This document shows positions 7,636-16,176 of a DNA stretch of 37,728 nt, piece by piece (positions within the stretch are counted from its first letter, which is position 1; the number at the start of each line of letters is the position of its first letter). Below the pieces are notes generated by a model, which did no database searches, was not told the DNA's origin, and was given only the letters and a program-made list of their open reading frames with translations. The translations under genes were made by a program, and so were the position numbers. The stretch comes from Oscillibacter sp. Lineage in GTDB: Bacteria > Bacillota > Clostridia > Oscillospirales > Oscillospiraceae. Location: contig DNFA01000016.1 of NCBI GenBank assembly GCA_003487665.1, positions 3,013 through 40,740 on the forward strand. The letters are read 5' to 3'.

Positions 7636-8901
7636 ATGGCACAGAATACGGACAAGACCCTGATGCACAAGCTGATCTACAGCGTATTTGTGCGCAATCA
7701 CACGCCGGAGGGCACCTTCCAGGCGCTGGAGGGCGATCTGGATCGCCTGCGGGCGCTGGGAACGGACATTGTGTGGCTCATGCCCATCCACCCCATCGGG
7801 GAGGAGGGGCGCAAGGGGACGCTGGGCAGCCCCTACGCCATCCGGGACTACCGGGGCATCAACCCGGAGTACGGCACCATGGAGGACTTCCGCCATCTGG
7901 TGGACGCCATCCACGACCGCGGTATGAAGTGCATCATCGACGTGGTGTACAACCACACGTCGCCGGATTCCGTTCTGGCGCACACCCACCCGGAGTGGTT
8001 TTTCCACGATGAGCAGGGCAGACCCAGCCGCCATGTGGCGGACTGGTGGGACGTGGTGGATCTGGACTACGGAAACAGGGAGCTGTGGCGCTATCAGATC
8101 GACACGCTGAAAATGTGGGCGGAGATCGTGGACGGCTTCCGCTGCGACGTGGCCAGCAGCGTGCCGCTGGACTTCTGGACGGCGGCGCGGCAGGAGGTGG
8201 AGACTGTCCGCCCCGGATGCATCTGGCTGGCGGAGAGCGTCCACGGTCAGCATGTGCTGGGGCTGCGGAAAATGGGCGCCTACTGCGCCACGGACACGGA
8301 GCTGTACCGGGCGTTCGACATGACCTACGACTACGACATCTGGCCGTGGTTCGAGGGCTACCTGACCGGGAGGAACACGCTGCAGCAGTACATCGACATG
8401 CTGAACTATCAGGAGCTGACGTACCCCTCCGGGTTCATCAAGATGCGCTGCGGTGAGAATCACGACACCCCGCGTTTGGCGCAGCGGGTGCCGGAGGAGC
8501 GCCGCCTGCGGCACTGGCTGGCGTTTCTGTACTTCTGCCGTGGCAGCATGCTGCTGTACGGCGGCACGGAGTTCGCACCGCAGCATCAGGTGGGGCTGTT
8601 CGACGCCGAGGACAATTTCGGCGACAAGCGGGCCGACTTACAGGGCTTCCTGCGCCGCTGCAAGGACATGAAAACGTCCCTGCCGCTGGACGGCGCGGTG
8701 TGGTACGAGGTCAGCGGCGGCGCTGTTATCGGGCACTACAAGTCCCCGGCAGGGGAGCGCACCGGCGTGTTCGATCTGTCCGGCTGCGGCGGCCGCGTAC
8801 CGGTGGAGTTACCCGACGGCGTGTACAAAAATCAACTGGGCGGTGATTTGACCGTCACCGATGGGCAGGTCGATATCAGCGGCGAGCCGATGGTCATCTG
8901 A
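7636..8901 (+). CDS. Intracellular GH13 alpha-amylase-family glycosidase
   Basis: A 421-aa (beta/alpha)8 glycoside hydrolase. Early GH13 regions VWLMPIHPIG and DVVYNHTS are present. The nucleophile is Asp171 in GFRCDVA, the acid/base is Glu200 in LAESV, and the third carboxylate is Asp277 in ENHDTP. There is no signal peptide, so it acts in the cytoplasm, probably on maltodextrins, glycogen-derived oligosaccharides or a related alpha-glucoside. The C-terminal 70 residues look like the small all-beta domain C. No starch-binding module is visible. The start follows AGGAGG, 12 nt after ligA. Subfamily and substrate cannot be set from sequence alone. Confidence 0.88.
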   Translation: MAQNTDKTLMHKLIYSVFVRNHTPEGTFQALEGDLDRLRALGTDIVWLMPIHPIGEEGRKGTLGSPYAIRDYRGINPEYGTMEDFRHLVDAIHDRGMKCIIDVVYNHTSPDSVLAHTHPEWFFHDEQGRPSRHVADWWDVVDLDYGNRELWRYQIDTLKMWAEIVDGFRCDVASSVPLDFWTAARQEVETVRPGCIWLAESVHGQHVLGLRKMGAYCATDTELYRAFDMTYDYDIWPWFEGYLTGRNTLQQYIDMLNYQELTYPSGFIKMRCGENHDTPRLAQRVPEERRLRHWLAFLYFCRGSMLLYGGTEFAPQHQVGLFDAEDNFGDKRADLQGFLRRCKDMKTSLPLDGAVWYEVSGGAVIGHYKSPAGERTGVFDLSGCGGRVPVELPDGVYKNQLGGDLTVTDGQVDISGEPMVI

Positions 8902-8921
8902 GTTGTACTTTTCACCAAAAC

Positions 8922-8963
8922 AGGGAGCGATTTTGTAGCAGTTGTTACAGAATCGCTCCCTTT
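8922..8963 (+). terminator. Terminator after the GH13 gene
   Basis: A 15-bp stem (8922-8936 with 8947-8961) with one G-U wobble and a 10-nt loop, followed by a short T stretch. It separates the murD-GH13 run from nifJ. Confidence 0.75.
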
Positions 8964-8966
8964 GCA

Positions 8967-8995
8967 TTGATTATTTAAAGCGTGAATGGTATAAT
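8967..8995 (+). promoter_or_regulatory. Promoter of nifJ
   Basis: TTGATT (8967-8972), a 17-bp spacer and a perfect TATAAT (8990-8995). A 60-nt leader with a small CCCGC/GCGGG hairpin and a strong AGGAGG precedes the start codon, as expected for a highly expressed gene. Confidence 0.85.
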
Positions 8996-9064
8996 TAACA
9001 CTGTTTTAATGCGCCCGCCCGGAAAGCGGGATACTTCTATTTTTATAGAGGAGGAAAGAAAAGA

Positions 9065-12000
9065 ATGAGCAAAATCATGAAGATCTGCGACGGCAACGAA
9101 GCGGCGGCGTATGTGGCATACGCGTTCTCCGAGGTCGCAGCCATCTACCCCATCACCCCGTCCAGCCCCATGGCGGAACACGCCGATGCGTGGTCGGCCA
9201 ACGGCAAGAAGAACATCTTCGGTCAGCCGGTGCGTCTGGTGGAGATGCAGTCCGAGGCCGGCGCCTGCGGCGCCTGTCACGGTGCGCTGGAGGCCGGTGC
9301 GCTGGCCACCAGCTTCACCGCCTCTCAGGGTCTGATGCTGATGATCCCCACCCTGCACCGCATCTCCGGCGAGCGTCTGCCCGGCGTGCTGCACGTGGCA
9401 TCCCGCACCGTGGGCACCCATGCGTTCTCCATCTTCGGCGACCACTCCGACGTGATGAACTGCCGTCAGACGGGCTTCGCCCTGCTGTCCAGCGGCAGCG
9501 TCCAGCAGGCCGCCGATCTGGCTGCCGTGGCGCACCTGAGCGCCATCAAGGCGCGCATCCCGTTCCTGCATTTCTTCGACGGCTTCCGTACCAGCCACGA
9601 GATCCAGAAGATCGACGTGCTGACCTACGACGAGTACGCCAAGCTGGTGGACTACAACGCGCTGGCCGCCTTCCGCGCCAACGCCCTGAACCCGGAGGAT
9701 CCCCGGATGCGCTCTCTGGTGGATAACCCCGACATCTACTTCCAGCTGCGCGAGTCCAACAACACGGCCTACGCTGAGCTGCCCGACATCGTGGAGGGCT
9801 ACATGGCCGAGATCAGCAAGCTCACCGGCCGCGAGTACCATCTGTTCAACTACTACGGTGCGCCCGACGCCGAGCGCGTCATCGTGGCTATGGGCTCCGT
9901 GGGCGGCTGCGCCCAGGAGGTGGTCAACTACCTGAACGCCAAGGGCGAGAAGGTGGGCTTCCTGCAGGTACACCTGTTCCGTCCCTTCTCCCGCAAGCAC
10001 CTGATGGCTGCCATGCCCAAGACGGTGAAGAAGGTAGCCGTCCTTGACCGCGTGAAGGAGATCGGCTCCATCGGCGAGCCGCTGTACGAGGACATCTGCG
10101 CCGCCTACATCAACGAGAGCGACCGCCCCGCCATCTACGCCGGACGCTACGGCCTGAGCAGCAAGGACACCACCCCCGCCCAGCTGAAGGCCGTGTTCGA
10201 CAACCTGCTGCTGGATGAGCCGAAGAACCACTTCACCATCGGCATCGTGGACGATGTGACCCATCTGTCCCTGCCCGTGGGCGCGCCGCTGCTGACCGAG
10301 CCGGAGGGCACCATCTCCTGCAAGTTCTGGGGTCTGGGCTCCGACGGTACCGTGGGCGCCAACAAGAACTCCATCAAGATCATCGGCGAGACGACGGACA
10401 TGTACTGTCAGGCGTACTTTGAGTACGACACGAAGAAGTCCTTCGGTATCACCAAGAGCCACCTGCGCTTCGGCAAGAAGCCCATCAGCTCGACCTATTA
10501 CGTCTCCAACGCGGACTTCATCGCCTGCCACAATCAGACGTATCTGACCAAGTACGACATCATCCACGAGCTGAAGCCCCACGGCAGCTTCCTGCTGAAC
10601 TGCGAGTGGAAGGAGGACGAGCTGGAGCAGCACGTCCCCGGCGAGATCCTGAAGTACATCGCCGACAACGACATCAAGTTCTACATCATCGACGCCAACA
10701 AGGAGTCGCAGGCGCTGGGTCTGGGCAACCGCTCCAACATGGTGCTGCAGGCCGCCTTCTTCAAGCTGGCCAAGGTCATCCCCGTGGAGGACGCCGTGGA
10801 GCACATGAAGGCCGCCGTGAAGAAGACCTACGGCCTGAAGGGTGAGAAGGTCGTCAACATGAACATCGCCGCCGTGGACGCCGGTATCAACGCGCTGGTG
10901 GAGGTCAAGGTGAAGTCTGAGTGGACGAACCTGACCGGCAAGGCGCTGAAGCCCGCCGACGAGAGCCTGCCCTACGTCATCAAGAACATTCTGGTGCCCA
11001 TCAACGCCCAGAAGGGCGACGAGCTGCCCGTCTCCGCCTTCAAGGGCATGGAGGACGGCACCATGCCGCTGGGCACCTCCAAGTACGAGAAGCGTGGTAT
11101 CGCCACGCACCTGCCCGTGTGGGACGCTGCCGAGTGCCTCCAGTGCAACATGTGCTCCTTCGTCTGCCCCCACGCCGTCATCCGCCCGTTCCTGCTGGAC
11201 GAGGGTGAGGTGAAGGCGGCTCCCGTGGACATGACGCTGGTGGACGCCAAGGGCCCCGGTCTGGCCGGGCTGAAGTACACCATGGGCGTGTCCACGCTGG
11301 ACTGCACCAGCTGCGGCAGCTGCGTGGCCTCCTGCCCCAAGAGCGGCAAGGCGCTGAAGATGGTGCCCGCCCACGAGGTGTCTCTGGATCAGACCGACTG
11401 GAACTTCCTGACCACCGTGAAGGAAAAGACCTCCCGCGTGGACAAGTTCACCCTGAAGGGCAGCCAGTTCAAGCAGCCCCTGGTGGAGTTCAACGGCGCC
11501 TGCGCCGGCTGCGGCGAGACGCCCTATATCAAGCTGCTGACCCAGATGTTCGGCGACAAGATGTATCTGGCCAACGCCACCGGCTGCACCCAGGCCTGGG
11601 GCGCGGCTATGCCCTGCGTGCCGTACTGCAAGAACGCCGAGGGCAAGGGCGTTGCGTGGAGTAACTCCCTGTTTGAAAACAACGCCGAGTTCTCCTACGG
11701 TATGTGCCTGGCTGTCAAGCAGCTGCGCGACTGCGTCACCGGCTACGTCAAGGAGCTGGACGCTCTGACCAAGGACGAGGCCGTCAAGGCCGCCATCGCC
11801 AAATGGCTGGAGACTTACGACGATCTGGATGCGTCCACGCCCGCCACTGCGGAGCTGGTGAAGCTGCTGGAGAGCACCAAGTTCTCCGCCGAGGAGCAGA
11901 AGCTGGTGGACGAGATCCTCAAGCGCAGAAAGGATCTGTCCAAGAAGACCATGTGGATGTACGGCGGCGACGGCTGGGCGTACGACATCGGCTACGGCGG

Positions 12001-12580
12001 TCTGGATCACGTGTTCGCCATGGGCGAGGACGTCAACGTCCTGCTGGTGGACACCGAGGTCTACTCCAACACCGGCGGACAGTCCTCCAAGGCCACGCCT
12101 GTGGGCGCGGTGGCCCAGTTCCAGGCCAGCGGCAAAAAGACCAAGAAGAAAGACCTTGGTATGCTGATGATGACCTACGACAACGTCTATGTAGCCCAGT
12201 GCTCCATGGGCGCCAATCCCAACCAGCTCATCAAGGCCATCAAGGAGGCCGAGGCTCACAAGGGCCCGTCCATCGTCATCTGCTACGCGCCCTGCATCAA
12301 CCACGGCATCAAGAAGGGCATGAACAACGTCCAGCAGGAGATGAAGGACGCCGTCAACTCCGGCTACTGGAACCTGTACCGCTACAGCCCGGAGACCAAG
12401 ACCTTCACGCTGGATTCCAAGGAGCCTACCATGCCGCTGTACGACTTCATGAAGGGCGAGGTGCGCTACGCCTCCCTGGAGCTGAGCTTCCCGGAGAACG
12501 CCAAGGTGCTGTTTGCCGAGGCGGAGGAAGCCGCCAAGGAGAAGTACGAGTCCTACAAACGCCGCGCGGAGAAGCAATAA
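9065..12580 (+). CDS. nifJ: Pyruvate:ferredoxin (flavodoxin) oxidoreductase
   Basis: A 1171-aa single-chain enzyme, the full length for this family. It oxidises pyruvate with CoA to acetyl-CoA and CO2 and passes electrons to ferredoxin in the cytoplasm. The N-terminal pyruvate domain has YPITPSSPMAEH and EMQSEAGA, followed by FDGFRTSHE and the CoA-side domain. Two [4Fe-4S] ferredoxin clusters follow, beginning at Cys691 (CLQCNMCSFVCP) and Cys747 (CTSCGSCVASCP). The third cluster and TPP site come from CAGCGE, the GDGWAYDIG motif and NTGGQSSKATP. Its codon use is strongly biased, which fits high expression. It stands alone between its own promoter and terminator. Confidence 0.97.
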   Translation: MSKIMKICDGNEAAAYVAYAFSEVAAIYPITPSSPMAEHADAWSANGKKNIFGQPVRLVEMQSEAGACGACHGALEAGALATSFTASQGLMLMIPTLHRISGERLPGVLHVASRTVGTHAFSIFGDHSDVMNCRQTGFALLSSGSVQQAADLAAVAHLSAIKARIPFLHFFDGFRTSHEIQKIDVLTYDEYAKLVDYNALAAFRANALNPEDPRMRSLVDNPDIYFQLRESNNTAYAELPDIVEGYMAEISKLTGREYHLFNYYGAPDAERVIVAMGSVGGCAQEVVNYLNAKGEKVGFLQVHLFRPFSRKHLMAAMPKTVKKVAVLDRVKEIGSIGEPLYEDICAAYINESDRPAIYAGRYGLSSKDTTPAQLKAVFDNLLLDEPKNHFTIGIVDDVTHLSLPVGAPLLTEPEGTISCKFWGLGSDGTVGANKNSIKIIGETTDMYCQAYFEYDTKKSFGITKSHLRFGKKPISSTYYVSNADFIACHNQTYLTKYDIIHELKPHGSFLLNCEWKEDELEQHVPGEILKYIADNDIKFYIIDANKESQALGLGNRSNMVLQAAFFKLAKVIPVEDAVEHMKAAVKKTYGLKGEKVVNMNIAAVDAGINALVEVKVKSEWTNLTGKALKPADESLPYVIKNILVPINAQKGDELPVSAFKGMEDGTMPLGTSKYEKRGIATHLPVWDAAECLQCNMCSFVCPHAVIRPFLLDEGEVKAAPVDMTLVDAKGPGLAGLKYTMGVSTLDCTSCGSCVASCPKSGKALKMVPAHEVSLDQTDWNFLTTVKEKTSRVDKFTLKGSQFKQPLVEFNGACAGCGETPYIKLLTQMFGDKMYLANATGCTQAWGAAMPCVPYCKNAEGKGVAWSNSLFENNAEFSYGMCLAVKQLRDCVTGYVKELDALTKDEAVKAAIAKWLETYDDLDASTPATAELVKLLESTKFSAEEQKLVDEILKRRKDLSKKTMWMYGGDGWAYDIGYGGLDHVFAMGEDVNVLLVDTEVYSNTGGQSSKATPVGAVAQFQASGKKTKKKDLGMLMMTYDNVYVAQCSMGANPNQLIKAIKEAEAHKGPSIVICYAPCINHGIKKGMNNVQQEMKDAVNSGYWNLYRYSPETKTFTLDSKEPTMPLYDFMKGEVRYASLELSFPENAKVLFAEAEEAAKEKYESYKRRAEKQ

Positions 12581-12602
12581 GCGTAAAGCGTTAACACTTA
12601 AC

Positions 12603-12631
12603 AGCGCCCGCAGCCGTCGGCTGCGGGCGCT
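12603..12631 (+). terminator. GC-rich hairpin, probable terminator of nifJ
   Basis: Perfect 13-bp stem (12603-12615 with 12619-12631) with a 3-nt loop GTC. Only a weak pyrimidine stretch follows, so termination may be incomplete, or the hairpin may mainly protect the 3' end. Confidence 0.6.
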
Positions 12632-12698
12632 GCTTCTGCGGGAGGGGCGGAGGAAAAGAAAAATGCGCTGTTTTTGTGAGAAAAAGTGCAAATTTATC

Positions 12699-12727
12699 TT
12701 GCATTTTCCGGCGGCGTATGGTATTCT
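12699..12727 (+). promoter_or_regulatory. Promoter of rplS
   Basis: TTGCAT (12699-12704), a 17-bp spacer and TATTCT (12722-12727). The upstream stretch 12654-12698 is A/T-rich like an UP element. The leader to the rplS start is about 97 nt. Confidence 0.7.
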
Positions 12728-12742
12728 ATCATGGCGTGAAAA

Positions 12743-12809
12743 GGGTGGTCCTCTGCCGCCGGTGTCCCGGAATGTGCGCGGATACCGCGAAATGGCGGCA
12801 TGAACACCT
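12743..12809 (+). promoter_or_regulatory. Structured leader of rplS, candidate L19 autoregulatory leader
   Basis: Three nested helices can be drawn. The outer one is GGGTG (12743-12747) with CACCT (12805-12809). The middle one is TGCCGCC (12754-12760) with GGCGGCA (12794-12800). The inner one is GGTGTCC (12761-12767) with GGATACC (12780-12786). The structure ends just before the AGGAGG of rplS. Firmicute rplS genes are known to carry an L19 leader that binds the protein; membership of this leader in that family is inferred from position and folding. Confidence 0.5.
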
Positions 12810-12830
12810 ATAATTTAGGAGGAAATATCC

Positions 12831-13169
12831 ATGGATCTCATCAAAGCACTGAGCGAAAAGCAGCTGAAGGAAGTACCCCAGATCCTGGTGGGCGACACTG
12901 TGCGCGTCCACGTGAAGGTGAAGGAAGGCGCCCGTGAGCGTGTGCAGGTCTTCGAGGGCACCGTCATTGCCAAGAAGCATGGCGGCATCGAGGAGACGAT
13001 CACCGTCCGCCGCCTGTCCTACGGTGTCGGCGTGGAGAAGGTTTTCCCCGTCCACTCTCCTTCCATCGAGAAGATCGAGACTGTGCGTCACGGCTATGTC
13101 CGCCGCGCTAAGCTGTACTACCTGCGTGACCGTGTCGGCAAGGCCGCCAAGATCCGCGAGAAGCTGTAA
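12831..13169 (+). CDS. rplS: 50S ribosomal protein L19
   Basis: A 112-aa ribosomal protein at the 30S-50S interface, of normal length. Diagnostic stretches are VGDTVRVHVKVKEGARERVQ, FEGTVIAKKHGG, FPVHSPSIEKIE and the C-terminal RRAKLYYLRD. A strong ribosome-binding site TAGGAGGAAAT precedes the ATG. It has its own promoter, leader and terminator here, so it is expressed separately from rbgA downstream. Confidence 0.97.
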   Translation: MDLIKALSEKQLKEVPQILVGDTVRVHVKVKEGARERVQVFEGTVIAKKHGGIEETITVRRLSYGVGVEKVFPVHSPSIEKIETVRHGYVRRAKLYYLRDRVGKAAKIREKL

Positions 13170-13187
13170 GCATCGATCAAAAAAGAG

Positions 13188-13220
13188 AGCATCCACCGGA
13201 AAGTGGGTGCTTTTCTTTTT
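13188..13220 (+). terminator. Terminator of rplS
   Basis: A 9-bp stem AGCATCCAC/GTGGGTGCT (13188-13196 with 13203-13211, one T-G pair) followed by TTTTCTTTTT. Confidence 0.85.
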
Positions 13221-13239
13221 GCGGCGTGTGTGATATACT
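13211..13239 (+). promoter_or_regulatory. Extended -10 promoter of the rbgA operon
   Basis: TGATATACT gives an extended -10 (TATACT at 13234-13239). The matching -35 position, TTTTCT at 13211-13216, lies inside the T-tail of the rplS terminator, so terminator and promoter overlap. Confidence 0.55.
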
Positions 13240-13267
13240 TGCTCCAGAATGCGTCTGAGGTGAAGCT

Positions 13268-14128
13268 ATGCAGATCGAAAACCTGAGTTGGTTCCCCGGT
13301 CATATGACCAAAACCAAGCGGATGATATCCGCCGAGATCAAGAATATGGACGCCGTCTGCGAGATCGTGGACGCCCGCATCCCCCTGTCCTCCCGCAACC
13401 CGGACGTGGACGAGCTGACCGCGGGCAAGCCGCGGCTCATCGTCCTCAACCGCGCGGATCAGGCCGACCCGGTGCAGACCCGCCGGTGGACGCAGTACTT
13501 CCGCGGGCAGGGCTTCGCCGTGTTGGAGGCCAACGCCAAAAACGGCGTGGGCACGGAGAAATTCTCCGCCGCCGTCCGGGAGTTGCTGCGGGACAAGCTG
13601 GCCGCCGCCGCTGCCAAGGGGCAGGTAGGCAAGGTGGTGCGCGTTATGGTGCTGGGCGTTCCCAACGTGGGGAAGTCCACCTTCATCAACAAGGTCGCCC
13701 ACCGCAAGACCGCCCGCGCCGAGGATCGCCCCGGCGTGACCCGCTCCAAGCAGTGGGTACCGGTGGACGCCGCGCTGGAGCTGCTGGACACCCCCGGCAT
13801 CCTCTGGCCGAAGTTCGATGACCCGGAGGTTGGCAAGCGCCTTGCCTTTACAGGTGCCGTCAAGGACGACGTGCTGGACATCGAGGAGCTGGCCTGCTAC
13901 CTTATGGACTATCTGGCCGCCCACTACGCCGACACGCTTACCGAGCGGTATAAAATAGAGGTGGAGCCGGGCGACACCGGCTACGAGCTGCTGGAAAAGG
14001 CCGGGCGCAAGCGCGGGTTCCTCATGCGCGGCGCGCAGGTGGACACCGAGCGCATGGCGCGCATCCTGCTGGACGAGTTCCGCGCCGGCAAGCTGGGACG
14101 CTTTACACTGGAGACGGTGGAGGGCTGA
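13268..14128 (+). CDS. rbgA: Ribosome biogenesis GTPase RbgA/YlqF
   Basis: A 286-aa circularly permuted GTPase needed late in 50S subunit assembly. The G4 motif (LNRADQAD) precedes G1 (GVPNVGKST, residues 130-138) and G3 (DTPG), the order typical of this family. The N-terminal WFPGHMTK is also diagnostic. The ATG follows GAGGTGA. The order rplS-rbgA-rnhB is conserved in Firmicutes. The rnhB start lies 2 nt downstream. Confidence 0.95.
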   Translation: MQIENLSWFPGHMTKTKRMISAEIKNMDAVCEIVDARIPLSSRNPDVDELTAGKPRLIVLNRADQADPVQTRRWTQYFRGQGFAVLEANAKNGVGTEKFSAAVRELLRDKLAAAAAKGQVGKVVRVMVLGVPNVGKSTFINKVAHRKTARAEDRPGVTRSKQWVPVDAALELLDTPGILWPKFDDPEVGKRLAFTGAVKDDVLDIEELACYLMDYLAAHYADTLTERYKIEVEPGDTGYELLEKAGRKRGFLMRGAQVDTERMARILLDEFRAGKLGRFTLETVEG

Positions 14129-14130
14129 CG

Positions 14131-14754
14131 ATGGAGAGCATGATTTACGAACAGCAGGCGCATGAGCAGGGCTTTGCACTGGTCTGCGGCGTGGATGAGG
14201 CCGGCGCGGGTCCCCTCATGGGGCCGCTCTACGCCGCCGCCGTCATCCTGCCGGATCAGTTCGACCTGCCCGGCCTGAACGACTCGAAAAAGCTGACGGA
14301 GAAGAAGAGGGAGGCGCTGTTCCCCCTGATACAGCAGCAGGCCGTGGCGTGGGCGGTGGCATCCGTCTCCGCGCGGGAGATCGACGAGACGGATATTCTC
14401 TCCGCCCGCATGAGAGCCATGCAGCTGGCCATTGACGGTCTGTCCGTTCGCCCGGAGCTGGCGCTGATCGACGGGAACCGGGATCACGGCCGCACGGCGG
14501 CCATCGTGACGCCTCACCGGTGCATCGTGGACGGCGACGCGCTGTCGGCCTCTATCGCCGCCGCGTCTATTCTGGCCAAGGTCAGCCGGGATCGGTACGT
14601 CTGCGATGTATTGGACAAGCAGTATCCGGAATATCAATTTGCAAGGCACAAGGGCTACGGAACCAAGCTGCACTACGAGATGCTGGATCAGTACGGCGTC
14701 TGCCCGGAGCACCGCATCAGCTTCCTGAAAAGCTGGTTTGCGCGGAAGAAGTGA
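14131..14754 (+). CDS. rnhB: Ribonuclease HII
   Basis: A 207-aa enzyme that removes ribonucleotides embedded in DNA and RNA from RNA-DNA hybrids. The metal-binding residues are visible in GVDEAG (Asp22, Glu23), ALIDGN and SIAAASILAKVSRD, and the C-terminal HRISF is present. The conserved GRG motif that reads the RNA-DNA junction is GAG here (Gly25-Ala26-Gly27). The start is 2 nt after rbgA with GGAGGG upstream, so translation is probably coupled. Confidence 0.94.
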   Translation: MESMIYEQQAHEQGFALVCGVDEAGAGPLMGPLYAAAVILPDQFDLPGLNDSKKLTEKKREALFPLIQQQAVAWAVASVSAREIDETDILSARMRAMQLAIDGLSVRPELALIDGNRDHGRTAAIVTPHRCIVDGDALSASIAAASILAKVSRDRYVCDVLDKQYPEYQFARHKGYGTKLHYEMLDQYGVCPEHRISFLKSWFARKK

Positions 14755-14791
14755 CGGGCAGCGGACGCGGAACGAAGGGGAGGTCGCGGTA

Positions 14792-15151
14792 ATGAGCCGG
14801 GCAGAGGGAGCATGGGGCGAGGCGCTGGCGGCGGAATACCTGCAAAAGCACGGCTATAAGCTGGCGGCGCACGGGTACCAATGCCGCTTCGGTGAGATCG
14901 ACCTGATCGCGTGGGACGGGGACATTCTCTGCTTTGTGGAGGTCAAGACCCGCACCAATTTGCAGATGGGGCTGCCGCGGGAGTATGTGACGCCTGCGAA
15001 GCAGCGGCGCATCAAAAAGACGGCGCTGTTCTATCTGGCGGCGCACGATCTGGATTGCCCCGCCCGGTTCGACGTGGCCGAGGTCTACGCGGAAAAGCCG
15101 GGGGATAAGAACGGCGTGCGCATCGAGTATCTGGAGGATGCGTTTCAGTGA
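14792..15151 (+). CDS. UPF0102 family YraN-like protein
   Basis: A 119-aa protein of the YraN family with a restriction-endonuclease-like fold: GEIDLIAWDGDILCFVEVKTR holds the E-x-D and E-V-K residues of a PD-(D/E)XK site. The function of the family is not settled; a nuclease role in DNA maintenance is proposed from the fold. I chose the ATG at 14792, which has GGGGAGG 9 nt upstream. A TTG at 14738 would overlap rnhB and is unlikely. It lies in the usual place after rnhB. Confidence 0.88.
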   Translation: MSRAEGAWGEALAAEYLQKHGYKLAAHGYQCRFGEIDLIAWDGDILCFVEVKTRTNLQMGLPREYVTPAKQRRIKKTALFYLAAHDLDCPARFDVAEVYAEKPGDKNGVRIEYLEDAFQ

Positions 15152-15187
15152 GGGCGAAAAGCCTGCATTTCTTTGAAGGAAAGGTCG

Positions 15188-16132
15188 ATGTTTGTGACAG
15201 AAATTCGAAATATACCCTATTTTGACGGACATTGCGATACGATATACGAGTGCATGGGCAAGGGGCGCAGCCTGCGGGAGAACAGCGGCCACGTTGACCT
15301 CATGCGGGGACAGCGGTATGGGCGGCGCGCCCAGTTTTTTGCCCTGTTCGACAACGTAAGGGAGCTGCCGGAGGGCACCGCGTGGACGAAGCTGTGCCAG
15401 ATGCACGACTGGTTTTGCGCGCAGGCGGCGGAAAATGCCGATGTGATGGCTCTTTGCAGAACCGGAGCGGAGGTGGACGCTGCCGCCGCCCAACACAAGA
15501 CCGCCGCGCTGCTGAGCATTGAGGGCGCCGATCTGCTGGACTGCGACATGGCGCATCTGGAGACGGCGGCCTCATGGGGCGTGCGGCTGCTGAACCCGGT
15601 GTGGAACAACGCCAACGCCCTGTGCGGCTCCTGCGCGCAGGAGCCGGAGCGCGGCCTGTCGGCCAGGGGCGTGGAGTTTGTGGCAAAGATGGAGGAGCTG
15701 GGTATACACACCGATGTCTCCCACATCTCCGACGCGGGGTTCTGGGACGTGCTGCGCCGGGCGAAGCGGCCTGTGACGGCGTCCCACTCCAATTCCCGGG
15801 AGCCGGGGCTGTGCCCCCACCGGCGGAATCTCACCGACGACATGTTCCGCGCCATCCGGGACACCGGCGGCGTGGTGGGCATCAACCTGTATGCGGACTT
15901 TGTGGGCGGCGACAGCACGGAGCAGCTGATCGCGCACATCGAGCGGTTCCTGTCGCTGGACGGGGAAAAGACGGTGGCGCTGGGCGGCGATCTGGACGGC
16001 TGCGAAGCGCTGGCCGCCGGGTTCAGCGGCGTGCAGGACGTGGCGAAGCTCTATCAGGCGCTGGAGGAAAGAGGGTACCCCCAGACGCTGCTGGAGGATA
16101 TTTTCTGGAACAACTGGCGACGCATACTGTAA
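15188..16132 (+). CDS. Membrane-dipeptidase-like protein (peptidase M19)
   Basis: A 314-aa zinc peptidase of the renal dipeptidase family. Metal ligands are visible in FDGHCDT (His-x-Asp), LSIEGADLL (bridging Glu), DVSHISD and ASHSNSR (two His). GVRLLNPVWNNAN and GGVVGINLYADF are typical of the family. No signal peptide or membrane span is seen, so the bacterial enzyme is probably cytoplasmic and cleaves dipeptides, possibly including D-residue ones. The ATG at 15188 follows AAGGAAAGG; a TTG at 15173 is less likely. The gap to yraN is 36 nt. Confidence 0.9.
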   Translation: MFVTEIRNIPYFDGHCDTIYECMGKGRSLRENSGHVDLMRGQRYGRRAQFFALFDNVRELPEGTAWTKLCQMHDWFCAQAAENADVMALCRTGAEVDAAAAQHKTAALLSIEGADLLDCDMAHLETAASWGVRLLNPVWNNANALCGSCAQEPERGLSARGVEFVAKMEELGIHTDVSHISDAGFWDVLRRAKRPVTASHSNSREPGLCPHRRNLTDDMFRAIRDTGGVVGINLYADFVGGDSTEQLIAHIERFLSLDGEKTVALGGDLDGCEALAAGFSGVQDVAKLYQALEERGYPQTLLEDIFWNNWRRIL

Positions 16133-16176
16133 AGTGAAATTGCATTACATGTGATGCAATAAAAGGAGGTGAACGC

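Noticed and set aside
5629..8586. A 985-codon open frame antisense to ligA and the GH13 gene
   Set aside because: It spans two well-supported genes and shows the same antisense composition artefact, with no domain or ribosome-binding site.
8975..12691. A 1238-codon open frame antisense to nifJ
   Set aside because: It is made of His/Leu/Val/Gly/Gln-rich low-complexity sequence, as expected opposite a high-GC, strongly codon-biased gene, and it has no recognisable domain. nifJ is complete on the other strand.
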